NCBI RefSeq assembly: GCF_035599575.1
Contig: NZ_CP141179.1
Location: 2,790,001 to 2,854,000 of the forward strand
Source of the DNA: Roseovarius sp. Pro17
Lineage (GTDB): Bacteria; Pseudomonadota; Alphaproteobacteria; Rhodobacterales; Rhodobacteraceae
Length of the DNA stretch: 64,000 bases
Direction of reading: 5' to 3'
The notes under the pieces were generated by a model. It was not told where the DNA came from. It made no database searches and worked only from the letters and a program-made list of their open reading frames with translations. Shown here piece by piece: positions 1 to 8,569 of this stretch; the first letter of the stretch is position 1, and the number at the start of each line of letters is the position of its first letter. A program made the translations under genes and the position numbers.

Positions 1-258
1 CGGCAGCGGTGCAGTGGCCAGCAGGTCCAGCGAGCCGTCCTCGTGATCCAGCGCGAATATCCGGTCAAGCGACAGAAGGCAGGCCAGCAATGCGCCCAGC
101 CACAGCACGCCCGGCGCGATCATCCGGTGCAGATCAGCGCGCGGTCCGACGGCAAAGGGCACCAGCACCACGACGATCAAAAAGAACGCGAGGCCAAGGC
201 CAAAGCCGCCCCCGGCGCGCACCGCAAGGCGCAGATCGCGCAGGAGAAGGGCGATCAT
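1..258 (-). CDS. ccmB: Haem exporter permease CcmB (partial, N-terminal part)
   Basis: The reading frame begins at 258 and runs off the left edge; about 86 residues are visible. The protein starts [14 protein letters not shown], followed by a hydrophobic membrane segment, then the short [17 protein letters not shown] stretch characteristic of CcmB. CcmB is the membrane subunit of the CcmABCD complex, which releases haem-loaded CcmE in the periplasm for cytochrome c maturation. Its ATG overlaps the ccmA stop codon (ATGA at 255-258), so the two are translationally coupled. It was missed as an open frame only because it is cut by the window edge. Confidence 0.9.
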   Translation of the reverse strand, partial: MIALLLRDLRLAVRAGGGFGLGLAFFLIVVVLVPFAVGPRADLHRMIAPGVLWLGALLACLLSLDRIFALDHEDGSLDLLATAPLP

Positions 259-872
259 AGGAACGCCTCATCAAAGGAATCCAGCGCGGTGGCGCGCGCC
301 TTGAACGGGGCAATATCCAGCACGTGCCCCTCGTCCAGCCCCAGATCGATATGGGTGGCGATGATCGCCGATCCGCCGGTCGCCAGATGCGCGCGCAGGG
401 CGGCGACGAACATGGCGGTCGCGGATGTGTCCAGCGACACGGTCGGCTCATCCAGCAGCCAGATGGCACGCCGCGCAACGATCAGGCGGGCAAGCCCGAG
501 CCGGCGTTTCTGCCCAGCCGACAACGCAGCGGCGGGACGATCCGCCAAAGGTGCCAGCGCAAAGGCATCCATCGCAGCCTCGACATCGCCGCCGCCGAAT
601 ATGGCGGCCCAAAAGGCAAGGTTTTCGCGCACGCTGAGCGCGCCCTTGATGCCGTCGGCGTGCCCTGCATAGACCAGCGCGCCCTCTTGGGCGTCGATGC
701 TGCCCCTCAGCGGCGGTTGAAGGCCAGCGAGTGTGCGCAAAAGCGTCGTCTTGCCCGACCCGTTCGGGCCACGCAGGATCAGCGCGCACCCCGGTGCGAG
801 GGTCAGGGTCACGCCCTCCAGCACAGCGATGCCACCGCGTGAGACACTGAGATTTTTAGCAGTTAACGACAT
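255..872 (-). CDS. ccmA: Haem ABC exporter ATPase CcmA
   Basis: This is a 205-residue ABC ATPase, the usual size for CcmA. Walker A (GPNGSGKT) lies at about residues 35-42, the signature LSAGQ at 117-121, Walker B WLLDE at 138-142, and an H-loop histidine in ATHIDLG near 174. The degenerate signature [14 protein letters not shown] is typical of CcmA rather than of importers. It powers the CcmABCD complex at the inner membrane for c-type cytochrome assembly. The next gene, ccmB, overlaps by four bases. The identification rests on both the motifs and the ccmB neighbour. Confidence 0.93.
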   Translation of the reverse strand: MSLTAKNLSVSRGGIAVLEGVTLTLAPGCALILRGPNGSGKTTLLRTLAGLQPPLRGSIDAQEGALVYAGHADGIKGALSVRENLAFWAAIFGGGDVEAAMDAFALAPLADRPAAALSAGQKRRLGLARLIVARRAIWLLDEPTVSLDTSATAMFVAALRAHLATGGSAIIATHIDLGLDEGHVLDIAPFKARATALDSFDEAFL

Positions 873-921
873 GGCCCAACGCTTAGCGCAAAGCGTGCAG
901 AGGGGGAAGCAAGAGAGCGCC

Positions 922-1275
922 TCAGACTGGCAGGACAGCCGCGGCGACTCGCCGCCCTTCGGCCAACAGCACGTTATAGGTACGGCATGCGGCGGGCGAG
1001 CTCATGATTTCGACCCCCATCCCGGCCTCTTCCAGCGCGCTGCGCAAATCGGCGGGGATATGCGCGATCTCGGGGCCGGTGCCTATAAAAATAACGTCGA
1101 TCTGCCCCACGAGGTCCAGCAATGGCTGCGCATCGTCCAGCCCGCCCCAGCCACGCGCGCCAGTTTCCGTCACCAGCGCCGCGCCTTTGACGACGCTGCC
1201 ACCGACGCGAAAAAAGCCGGGGCCATAGCCGTCGATGGGTGTCGCTTCGGTAAATTTGACTTCATTCAGCTGCAT
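922..1275 (-). CDS. Mth938-like domain protein (DUF498, NDUFAF3-related)
   Basis: The product is 117 residues, a single compact domain. It shows the features of the Mth938/DUF498 family: an N-terminal [13 protein letters not shown] segment, the [12 protein letters not shown] core loop, and a C-terminal [17 protein letters not shown] segment. The mitochondrial homologue NDUFAF3 is a complex I assembly factor; the bacterial role is not established. The gene lies 11 bp downstream of the TauE gene on the same strand, and the run yajC-secDF-TauE-Mth938 reads as one transcription unit. Family assignment is firm, function is not. Confidence 0.85.
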   Translation of the reverse strand: MQLNEVKFTEATPIDGYGPGFFRVGGSVVKGAALVTETGARGWGGLDDAQPLLDLVGQIDVIFIGTGPEIAHIPADLRSALEEAGMGVEIMSSPAACRTYNVLLAEGRRVAAAVLPV

Positions 1276-1286
1276 CGCTGATCTCC

Positions 1287-2039
1287 TTATGTCCAGATCG
1301 GCAGGCCAGCGACGACCGCCAGTGCGATGACGGCCAGTGCCGCGCGGCGATAAAGCCGCTCGTGCGAGGGATGAAACAACCTCTGACCGATCATCGTGGT
1401 GACAAAGTAGGGCACGCCCAGCAATGCGGCCAGCCAGACCACGTTGATCGTGGTTATACCGCTCAGCAGCAGGTTCGTCACGATCACCACATCAAGCGCG
1501 GCCAGAAAGAGGATCGTGTTCGCACGCACGGATTGCACCGCGCCCTGCCCCGCAAGGTAAAAGAGGATGACAACCGGCCCCGTCAGGCCCGTCATGCCAC
1601 CGATCAGCCCCGCCGCCGCGCCGATGGCCAGCAGCGTGGGGATTGATGCTGCGCGCACACTGCGCCACCCGCTGACCAACGCGCCCAGCGTGATTGTGGC
1701 GACGCCAGCGACGATCCAACGCACCGCCTCGCCGTCCAGATGCTCCATCACCGCCAGACCCAGAGGCACTGTAGGTAGCGCCGCCAGCACCAACAGGGCG
1801 ACTTCGCCGCGGTCGCCCTGCCGCCATGCGCGCGGCAGCAGCGCCGCTGTGCTGGCCACACCCAGTAGCGTGATGGTTGCCACCACCTGCGGCGCTGTCA
1901 GAAAAAGGCCAGCGACCGGAACAAAGATCAAGGCCGAGCCGAAGCCAGTGAACCCCCGCACGATGCCCGCCACCGCGATGGTCGCTGCCAGCCACCAAAA
2001 GCCGGGCAGCGCCAGCGCGGCAAGGGCCGCGTCAGGCAT
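1287..2039 (-). CDS. TauE/SafE-family membrane transporter
   Basis: A 250-residue, strongly hydrophobic protein with about seven or eight membrane segments. It has the family hallmarks: an N-terminal RGFTGFGSALIFVP segment and a repeated G-G-x-T-G motif in the second half (LIGGMTGLTGPVVILFYL). TauE/SafE proteins are thought to export sulfite or sulfonate-derived anions, but members vary in substrate and nothing here fixes it. The start codon lies 8 bp inside the 3' end of secDF, which suggests coupled translation. Substrate assignment is inference only. Confidence 0.85.
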   Translation of the reverse strand: MPDAALAALALPGFWWLAATIAVAGIVRGFTGFGSALIFVPVAGLFLTAPQVVATITLLGVASTAALLPRAWRQGDRGEVALLVLAALPTVPLGLAVMEHLDGEAVRWIVAGVATITLGALVSGWRSVRAASIPTLLAIGAAAGLIGGMTGLTGPVVILFYLAGQGAVQSVRANTILFLAALDVVIVTNLLLSGITTINVVWLAALLGVPYFVTTMIGQRLFHPSHERLYRRAALAVIALAVVAGLPIWT

Positions 2040-4665
2040 CTACATTGGCGAACTGATTTCCGGTGTTTGCGTCAGGCTTGGACCAGTCCCGCTTGACCCC
2101 CAGCCACAGCAGGACGGTCGAGGCGACAAAGATCGAGCTGTAGGTACCGACCACGACGCCCCACATCATCGCAAAGACAAAGCCACGGATCACATCCCCG
2201 CCGAGGAAGTAGAGCGCTAGAAGCGCCAGCATCGTCGTGGCGGAGGTCATGATCGTGCGGCTGAGCGTTTCGTTGATGCTGAGATTCAGCACTTCGGCCA
2301 GCGGCTTGGTCTTGTATTTTCGCAGGTTCTCGCGGACGCGGTCGAACACGATGACCGTGTCGTTCAGCGAATATCCGACAATGGTCAGAAGCGCCGCGAT
2401 GGTCGCCAGATCGAATTGTAGCTGCACCTCGGAAAAGACGCCGATGGTCAGAATCACGTCATGCACCAGCGCGATGACCGCACCGACGGCGAACTGCCAC
2501 TCAAACCGCAGCCAGATATAGACCAGCACCGCCCCCATCGCCAGGACCACGGCGAGGACAGCCGTCTGAATCAGCTCGCCCGAGACTTTGGGACCGACGC
2601 TTTCCACCGAGGTAAAGCTGATGTCTGGCACAGCCTCTTGCAGCGCGCCCTCGACGGCGGCAATGGTTTCGGGCGTCACCGCCTCGGCGTCGCCTTGCGT
2701 CTGGATGCGGATCATCGATACGTTCTGATCGGCGCCGAAAGTCGGATCAAACACCTCGGTGATACTGATATCGCCCAGATCAAGCGTCTGCATAGCCGCG
2801 CGATACTGGCCAATGTCGACGCTTTGCTCGCTTTGGGTGCGGATGGTCGTGCCGCCCCGGAAATCGATGCCAAAGTTCAGACCTTGAGCAAAGAACGATA
2901 CCGCTGCGACGACGATCAGCAGCGCCGAAATCCCAATGGACAGCTTCCAGCGGCGGAAGAAATTGACGTTTGTTTCCTGCTTGACCAGCTTGAGGTAGCG
3001 GCCCTGTAGCACGGTTTTCGGGCGCTTGCGCTCGAACCACATGATGGTCAGCAGCCTAGTGACGAAGATGGCGGTAAAGACCGACGTGATGATCCCGAGG
3101 CCCAGTGTGATAGCAAAGCCGCGCACCGGCCCGCTGCCCATGGCAAAGAGGATAATTGCGGTAATCAGCGTGGTGATGTTGGCATCAACAATCGCGCTCA
3201 GCGCCTTTTGATAGCCCAGTTCAATAGCGCGCGCCGCACCCTTTGCCGATTTCATTTCCTCGCGGATACGCTCGAAAATCAGCACGTTGGCGTCGACCGC
3301 CATACCGATGGTCAGGACGATACCCGCGATGCCCGGTAGGGTCAGCGTGGCCCCGATCATGCTGAGCAGGCCGAACATCAGCGCGACGTTTATGATCAGC
3401 GCGATATTGGCAAAGAGGCCAAACAGGCCGTAGCTGGCGAACATAAAGACCAGCACCAACCCGAAGGCGACGATGCACGCGATCTTGCCCGCCTCTATGC
3501 TGTCGGCGCCCAGTTCGGGGCCAATCGTGCGCTCTTCGAGAAAGTCCAACCCGGCGGGCAATGCACCTGCGCGCAAGAGTACGGCCAGATTCGTGCTTTC
3601 CTCGACGTTGAAATTGCCGGTGATGATGCCCGATCCGCCAGCGATATGGCTCTGGATCGTGGGGGCGCTGATGACCTCATCGTCCAGCACGATGGCAAAT
3701 GGGCTGCCGATGTTGGCCGCGGTGTAGTCACCAAAGGCGCGCGCGCCGGTGGGGTTAAAGCGGAATGATACGGCAGGCCGTCCGTTCTGGTCAAAATCGG
3801 GCTGAGCATCGACCAACTCGTCGCCGGTGACGACGGGCGCGCGCTCCAACACATAGAAAACGCCATCCTCGTTCAGGGAGGGCAGCACCTCGTTGCCCGC
3901 GCCCGCGCGCTCGTCCGCTGAGGACGCGCGCCCGACGACGGGCTGAAAGGTCAGCTGCGCGGTGGTGCCGATGATTTCCTTGAGTTCGGTCGCGCTGCCG
4001 ATGCCGGGCACTTGGATCAGGATGCGATCCTCGCCTTGGCGCTGAATCGTGGGCTCGCGCGTGCCAACCTCGTCGATGCGGCGGCGGATGATTTCCAGCG
4101 ATTGGCGCACTGTGCGCTCATCGGTGGCGCGCTTTTCGGCCTCCGACAGGCGAACCACGATGGCCCCCTGTCGCGTCGTCACTTCGATATCGCTGGAGCC
4201 TGCACCTGTCAGGCTGGCGACGGGCGAGGCAAGGCTGCGCACCAGCTCGGCAGCGCGGTCGGCTTGCTCGGGGCGCTCGTTGAGGCGCACGACAAGTTCT
4301 GCATTCTCAGCCGGTTGCAGGCGGATCGTGCCGACCTCATCGCGATTTTCGCGCAGCAGATCGCGCACAGGCTTCCACATGCTTTCAATGCGGGATTGAT
4401 AGACATCCTGCACCTTGACCTCGGCCAGCAGATGCGCGCCGCCGCGCAGATCGAGGCCAAGATTCACCAGCCCACTGGGCATCCATGACGGCCAAGCGTC
4501 CAGCGCATCCTGCACCTGCGCGGGATCGCCGCCATCCGCCACGATCTTGGCCGCGTCGTTATGTGCCTCGACCCGGCTGTAAAAGCCGTTCGGCAAAGCC
4601 AAAAGGATGCCAAGGGCGACAAGGCCCCAGATGCAAATACGTTTCCATAGATCGATCTGAAGCAT
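2032..4665 (-). CDS. secDF: Fused protein-export subunit SecD-SecF
   Basis: A single 877-residue chain contains both SecD and SecF. The SecD half begins with a membrane segment and the LGLDLRGG D1 motif at about 70-76, has a large periplasmic P1 region, and then membrane segments with GIAGIVLTIGMAVDANVLIFERIREE. The SecF half starts near residue 600 with a second first-membrane-segment and GIDFRGGT, ending with a further set of five segments. SecDF uses the proton gradient to pull pre-proteins through SecYEG. I chose the ATG at 4665 (MLQIDLWKR), which matches SecD N termini; the longer open frame to 4824 is basic, low-quality sequence overlapping yajC. yajC lies 49 bp upstream. Confidence 0.93.
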   Translation of the reverse strand: MLQIDLWKRICIWGLVALGILLALPNGFYSRVEAHNDAAKIVADGGDPAQVQDALDAWPSWMPSGLVNLGLDLRGGAHLLAEVKVQDVYQSRIESMWKPVRDLLRENRDEVGTIRLQPAENAELVVRLNERPEQADRAAELVRSLASPVASLTGAGSSDIEVTTRQGAIVVRLSEAEKRATDERTVRQSLEIIRRRIDEVGTREPTIQRQGEDRILIQVPGIGSATELKEIIGTTAQLTFQPVVGRASSADERAGAGNEVLPSLNEDGVFYVLERAPVVTGDELVDAQPDFDQNGRPAVSFRFNPTGARAFGDYTAANIGSPFAIVLDDEVISAPTIQSHIAGGSGIITGNFNVEESTNLAVLLRAGALPAGLDFLEERTIGPELGADSIEAGKIACIVAFGLVLVFMFASYGLFGLFANIALIINVALMFGLLSMIGATLTLPGIAGIVLTIGMAVDANVLIFERIREEMKSAKGAARAIELGYQKALSAIVDANITTLITAIILFAMGSGPVRGFAITLGLGIITSVFTAIFVTRLLTIMWFERKRPKTVLQGRYLKLVKQETNVNFFRRWKLSIGISALLIVVAAVSFFAQGLNFGIDFRGGTTIRTQSEQSVDIGQYRAAMQTLDLGDISITEVFDPTFGADQNVSMIRIQTQGDAEAVTPETIAAVEGALQEAVPDISFTSVESVGPKVSGELIQTAVLAVVLAMGAVLVYIWLRFEWQFAVGAVIALVHDVILTIGVFSEVQLQFDLATIAALLTIVGYSLNDTVIVFDRVRENLRKYKTKPLAEVLNLSINETLSRTIMTSATTMLALLALYFLGGDVIRGFVFAMMWGVVVGTYSSIFVASTVLLWLGVKRDWSKPDANTGNQFANVDA

Positions 4666-4714
4666 GTCGGCGCCTTTTGTGCAGAGCTGGCGTGGTGTTA
4701 CGTGCGGAACCTGT

Positions 4715-5014
4715 TCAGCTTTTGGGCAGGTCCGGCGCAGGTTCGGTTTTCGAGACGACCTGCGCGATCGTCGATTTGACGACGCGAACCTTGATGTTCG
4801 GGGCCAGCTCGACCTCGACCTCATCGTCGTCCTTGACCTTGGACACCTTGCCGATCAGCCCGCCTTGGGTGACGACCTGATCGCCGCGGCGCAGGGCCTC
4901 GACCATCGCGCGATGCGTCTTCAGCTTGCGCTGCTGCGGACGGATGAGAAGGAAATACATGATCGCAAAGATCAGTATGAGGGGAATGAATTGCGCGAAC
5001 GCTCCGCCTTCCAT
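4715..5014 (-). CDS. yajC: Preprotein translocase accessory subunit YajC
   Basis: The 99-residue product has one N-terminal membrane helix (about residues 8-24), then the conserved RPQQRK motif at the cytoplasmic side and a small C-terminal domain with GDQVVTQGGLIGKV. These are diagnostic for YajC, which associates with SecDF. It lies directly upstream of secDF on the same strand, the classical arrangement. The C-terminal 20 residues are rich in charged and proline residues and are not conserved in the family. Confidence 0.95.
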   Translation of the reverse strand: MEGGAFAQFIPLILIFAIMYFLLIRPQQRKLKTHRAMVEALRRGDQVVTQGGLIGKVSKVKDDDEVEVELAPNIKVRVVKSTIAQVVSKTEPAPDLPKS

Positions 5015-5122
5015 GGGGATACTCCTAAATGAAAGCGGGGCCGCCCCCGCGGATTTTCGCGGAACCTAGGGGTGGGCGGGCCTATTTGCAAGGCGCGAAA
5101 ACATGCACGGCGCGCGGCGCGC

Positions 5123-5482
5123 TCAGCGATCCGGGAAATCCTGGGGTATGTCGGCATAAACGGCGATCAGGCAACCGCCCTTGGTGGTCGAATGATGCTC
5201 TGTCCCGTCCTTGAGCCAGACCAGATCGCCGGGGCCATATTCGGTCCCGTCATGGTCGGTCAAATCACCCTCGATGATCAGGAATTCCTCATCGCCCTTG
5301 TGGCGGTGGGCGACGCTTTTGGTGCCGGACGCCATGCGATAGACGTAAAAACCCGCGCCCAGCGGGCGGGCATCGTTCAGTTGCAGCACCTCGCCGTCAG
5401 GCACGCCATCCGTGTCGATAGGCATGAACTCAGCAGTATGTATGTTCGCCACGCGGCGGTGGTCATTCTTGATCGGGTCCAT
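5123..5482 (-). CDS. Cupin-domain protein
   Basis: A 119-residue single-domain cupin. Motif 1 appears as HRHKGDEEFLIIEG and motif 2 as GPGDLVWLKDGTEHHS, providing His and Glu ligands for a metal. I chose the ATG at 5482 (MDPIKND) because a good Shine-Dalgarno sequence (AAGGAG) sits about 8 bases upstream; the in-frame ATG seven codons earlier has none. It might be a sugar-isomerase-like or dioxygenase-like enzyme, but nothing fixes a substrate. It sits 24 bp from the nitrilase gene in the same orientation and could be cotranscribed with it. Confidence 0.8.
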   Translation of the reverse strand: MDPIKNDHRRVANIHTAEFMPIDTDGVPDGEVLQLNDARPLGAGFYVYRMASGTKSVAHRHKGDEEFLIIEGDLTDHDGTEYGPGDLVWLKDGTEHHSTTKGGCLIAVYADIPQDFPDR

Positions 5483-5506
5483 GGGACAGCTCCTTTTTAA
5501 CACGTG

Positions 5507-6298
5507 TCAGATCAGGCCTTGGGCCGCCGCATCCTCCAAATAAGGATTCGCCGCGTTCGAGTCGGCGTAAGTGGCCGGGTCGAGATCGGCGTAGATCAGC
5601 GCATCACCGCCCTCGCCCGCCTCGGCCAGCACCGAGCCATCAGGCGCGGCAATGGACGACAGGCCCTGATAGGCAAAGCCTTCGTCGGCGTCCGAATTGT
5701 CGGCGTAGGCGATAAACACCTGGCTCTCAAACGCTCGCGCGCGGATCGTGTGACGGGCGACCATGACGCTGGCGGCGTCCTTGGGCAATGCGGTCGGCAC
5801 GGCGATCAGGTCGGCCCCGGCGACAGCGAGGCGGCGCACGTTTTCGGGGAATTCCACATCGTAGCAGATGAGGCATCCGACCTTCAGCCCCTCCATATCT
5901 GCTATAATTGTCGAGGGGCCGGCGGCTGTAAACAGGCCCTTTTCATAGGGACCATAGAGGCAGCCCTTGCGATAGACCGTTACATCCCGAGGCCGGGTGC
6001 GGTCCACCATCATCGCGCTGATATGGCGCAATTCGCCTGCATCCTCTGGAAATCCGGCGATCACGCTGATTCCGTGCTTTGCCGCCGCCGCGCCCAGCGC
6101 CTGCGCCCAAGGGCCATCCGGTCGCTGCGCCTCACGCGTCAGCGGTGCGCCGCGGCCATAGCCCGAAAGCGCCAATTCGGGCGCGATCATCAGGCGCGCA
6201 CCCGCCTCTGCGGCTTTGGCCATGGCGTCGGTGATCCGCTGGGGGCGGGCCGCCGACTCAATCGCGGCGGACATTTGGAAAACTGCGATTTTGGTCAT
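5507..6298 (-). CDS. Carbon-nitrogen hydrolase (nitrilase/amidase family)
   Basis: A 263-residue nitrilase-superfamily enzyme. The catalytic triad is visible: Glu41 in APELALSGYG, Lys111 in VYRKGCLYG and Cys145 in the elbow GCLICYDVEFPE. The family hydrolyses or condenses C-N bonds in amides, nitriles or carbamoyl groups. The LICYDVEFPENVR elbow and overall length resemble aliphatic or N-carbamoyl-type amidases such as those of putrescine or R-stereoselective amide metabolism. I chose ATG 6298 (MTKIAVFQMS), the usual start of the fold; an upstream in-frame ATG adds a non-conserved tail. An alcohol dehydrogenase lies 13 bp upstream and may be cotranscribed. Confidence 0.87.
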   Translation of the reverse strand: MTKIAVFQMSAAIESAARPQRITDAMAKAAEAGARLMIAPELALSGYGRGAPLTREAQRPDGPWAQALGAAAAKHGISVIAGFPEDAGELRHISAMMVDRTRPRDVTVYRKGCLYGPYEKGLFTAAGPSTIIADMEGLKVGCLICYDVEFPENVRRLAVAGADLIAVPTALPKDAASVMVARHTIRARAFESQVFIAYADNSDADEGFAYQGLSSIAAPDGSVLAEAGEGGDALIYADLDPATYADSNAANPYLEDAAAQGLI

Positions 6299-6311
6299 GG
6301 CTTTGCCCCCT

Positions 6312-7352
6312 TTAGCGTGCAAAATCGATGCAGAGGCGGCCCGTAACCTCACCCGCCTTCAGCCGGTTCAATGCCGCGTCGACATCGGCAAAACTGACTG
6401 CCTCGACATCCACGGCCAGCGGGTTCGCAGCAGCGAATGCCAGGAAATCGGCCAGTTCGGACCGCGTACCCACCGACGAACCAAAGACGCGATGGCCCCC
6501 GTCGATCAGCCACATCATCGACAGTGGCATCGGATCATGCACCATGGCGATGGCGACGATGTCGGCCATCGGGTTAACCGCCGCTTCGACCGTGTCCCAA
6601 ATCGCCGGGCTGGGGGCAAAGTTCAGCACCACGTCGGCGCCACCGGCGTCCTTGATCGCCTGCCCCGCGTCCTCGCCTGCCAGCACCGTCATGTCCGCGC
6701 CCAGTTTCTTGGCGGTGGTCAGCTTGGCCTCGTCGCGGTCGACGACGATCACGCGCGCGCCGCGCGCCTTGGCGATGAGGATGCCGTATTGTCCTAGCCC
6801 CCCAGCGCCGATGATCGCCACATTTGTCCCGGCCTCCAGCTTTGTCTTGCGCAGGGCCGACCACGCCGTAAGCCCCGCGCAGAGCAGCGGTGCGCCCTCA
6901 AGCGGGTCGATGGAATCTGGGATCTGCACGGCGAAATTCGCAGGGCACAGCGCATATTCGGCAAATGCGCCGTGTTTCTGCACGCCGCGCGCGGTGTTCT
7001 CCGCACACAGCACCTCATGGCCGGTCATGCACGGCTTGCACGCAAGGCAGGTGTCATAGATCCACGGCAGCCCGATGCGGGTGCCGATAGCGGGGGCATT
7101 CTGCGTCCCCGGCCCGATGGCGACGACGCGACCGATGCCTTCGTGCCCGAGGATCAGGGGATAGTAGCTATCCGGCAGATCCTCCTGCCCATCGCGCAGA
7201 TGCAGGTCGGAATGGCAGACGCCGCATGTCTCGAGCTTGACCAGCACCTGACCCGTGCCGGGGGTAGGCATGGCGACCTCGCGCATCTCCAGCGGGGCAC
7301 CGGGGGCGGGGCAGAGGGCGGCTTGCATTGTCAGCGGAAGGGTATCCGGCAT
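6312..7352 (-). CDS. Zinc-dependent alcohol dehydrogenase
   Basis: A 346-residue medium-chain dehydrogenase. Catalytic zinc ligands are Cys43 in CGVCHSDLH and His70-Glu71 in GHEG; the structural zinc is held by four cysteines at about 102, 105, 108 and 116. The Rossmann dinucleotide-binding motif is GAGGLGQYG, with an acidic residue in VVDRDEAKL that favours NAD(H). The product oxidises or reduces primary alcohols or aldehydes. It precedes the nitrilase gene with a 13 bp gap, which suggests an amide/aldehyde catabolic pair, but that pairing is inference. Confidence 0.9.
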   Translation of the reverse strand: MPDTLPLTMQAALCPAPGAPLEMREVAMPTPGTGQVLVKLETCGVCHSDLHLRDGQEDLPDSYYPLILGHEGIGRVVAIGPGTQNAPAIGTRIGLPWIYDTCLACKPCMTGHEVLCAENTARGVQKHGAFAEYALCPANFAVQIPDSIDPLEGAPLLCAGLTAWSALRKTKLEAGTNVAIIGAGGLGQYGILIAKARGARVIVVDRDEAKLTTAKKLGADMTVLAGEDAGQAIKDAGGADVVLNFAPSPAIWDTVEAAVNPMADIVAIAMVHDPMPLSMMWLIDGGHRVFGSSVGTRSELADFLAFAAANPLAVDVEAVSFADVDAALNRLKAGEVTGRLCIDFAR

Positions 7353-7588
7353 GGCTGGTCTCCTTTGGCGGGGGCCGTTTCGAGGCTATGCTACGCCGCG
7401 AACCTGCGAAGTGGAAGTGCGTGACTCTCGAAGCCCGACACGCCCGGACGCAAGCCGAAGTCGCGGGCGCGCTTCATCAACGAGGTCGATTGGGTCACGC
7501 AAAAAGATGGCCGCGCAATGTTCTTTCCTTGCCCGCCCTGCCCTAGACTAACGGCCTACGCCCCGCATCTGCCAAGAGGGAATCACCC

Positions 7589-8542
7589 ATGAGCAACGCA
7601 CCGAAATTCAACCAGCCGCTTGGCGGTAACGACATGCCGCGCTTTGGCGGCACCACCACCATGATGCGGCTGCCGCAGCAGGATACGGCCAAGGGTCTGG
7701 ATGCCTGTTTCATCGGAATTCCCATGGATATCGGCACATCGAACCGCACCGGCACGCGCCACGGCCCGCGTGCCATCCGCGCCGAAAGCGCCATGATGCG
7801 CCCCTACAACATGGCCACTGGCGCCGGGCCTTTTGCCAAGATGCAGGTCGCCGATATCGGCGACGTGGCGATCAACACCTTCGATCTGAAAAAGACGGTG
7901 GATATCATCACCGCCGCCTATGACGAGATCCTGAAACATGACGTCGTGCCGCTGACGCTGGGCGGCGATCATACGCTAACCTACCCCGTTCTTCGCGCGA
8001 TTGCGAAAAAACACGGGCCGGTTGCCCTGATTCATGTCGATGCCCATTCCGACACCAATGACGAGATGTTCGGCGAAAAGATTGCGCACGGCACACCGTT
8101 TCGCCGCGCGGTCGACGATGGCTTACTGCTGAACGACAAAGTGTTCCAGATCGGCCTGCGCGGCACCGGCTATGAGCCTGGCGATTTCGACTGGGGCCGT
8201 GATCAGGGATTTACCGTGATCCAGGCCGAGGAATGCTGGCACAAGTCGCTGACGCCGCTGATGGACGATATCCGTGCCAAGATCGGCGATGCGCCCTGCT
8301 ATCTGACCTATGATATCGACAGCCTCGATCCGTCGATCGCACCCGGCACCGGCACGATGGAAATCGGCGGGCTGACCACTATTCAGGCGCTCGAGATCGT
8401 GCGCGGTTGCAAGGGGCTGAACATCGTCGGCGGCGATCTGGTCGAGGTGTCGCCGCAATATGACACCACCGGCGCGACCGCCATGATCGGCGCGAACCTG
8501 CTATACGAAATGCTGTGCGTGCTGCCCAAGACTTGGGCCTGA
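7589..8542 (+). CDS. speB: Agmatinase-like ureohydrolase
   Basis: A 317-residue binuclear-manganese ureohydrolase. The metal ligands are visible as GGDHT (His128), DAHSDT (Asp151, His153, Asp155) and DIDSLDPS (Asp242, Asp244). It cleaves a guanidino compound to urea plus an amine. Agmatine is the classical substrate, but guanidinobutyrate or guanidinopropionate hydrolases share these motifs, so the substrate is uncertain. It is the first gene of a five-gene plus-strand operon with a complete polyamine-type importer (27 bp to the binding-protein gene), suggesting that the imported compound is its substrate or product. The 236 bp upstream, between this and the divergent dehydrogenase gene, must hold both promoters. 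Confidence 0.88.
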   Translation: MSNAPKFNQPLGGNDMPRFGGTTTMMRLPQQDTAKGLDACFIGIPMDIGTSNRTGTRHGPRAIRAESAMMRPYNMATGAGPFAKMQVADIGDVAINTFDLKKTVDIITAAYDEILKHDVVPLTLGGDHTLTYPVLRAIAKKHGPVALIHVDAHSDTNDEMFGEKIAHGTPFRRAVDDGLLLNDKVFQIGLRGTGYEPGDFDWGRDQGFTVIQAEECWHKSLTPLMDDIRAKIGDAPCYLTYDIDSLDPSIAPGTGTMEIGGLTTIQALEIVRGCKGLNIVGGDLVEVSPQYDTTGATAMIGANLLYEMLCVLPKTWA

Positions 8543-8569
8543 CACAACATAACCAAGGGAGAGGATAAA

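Noticed and set aside
4666..4824. Upstream extension of secDF by 53 codons
   Set aside because: Basic, low-quality sequence overlapping yajC; the ATG at 4665 gives the conserved SecD start.
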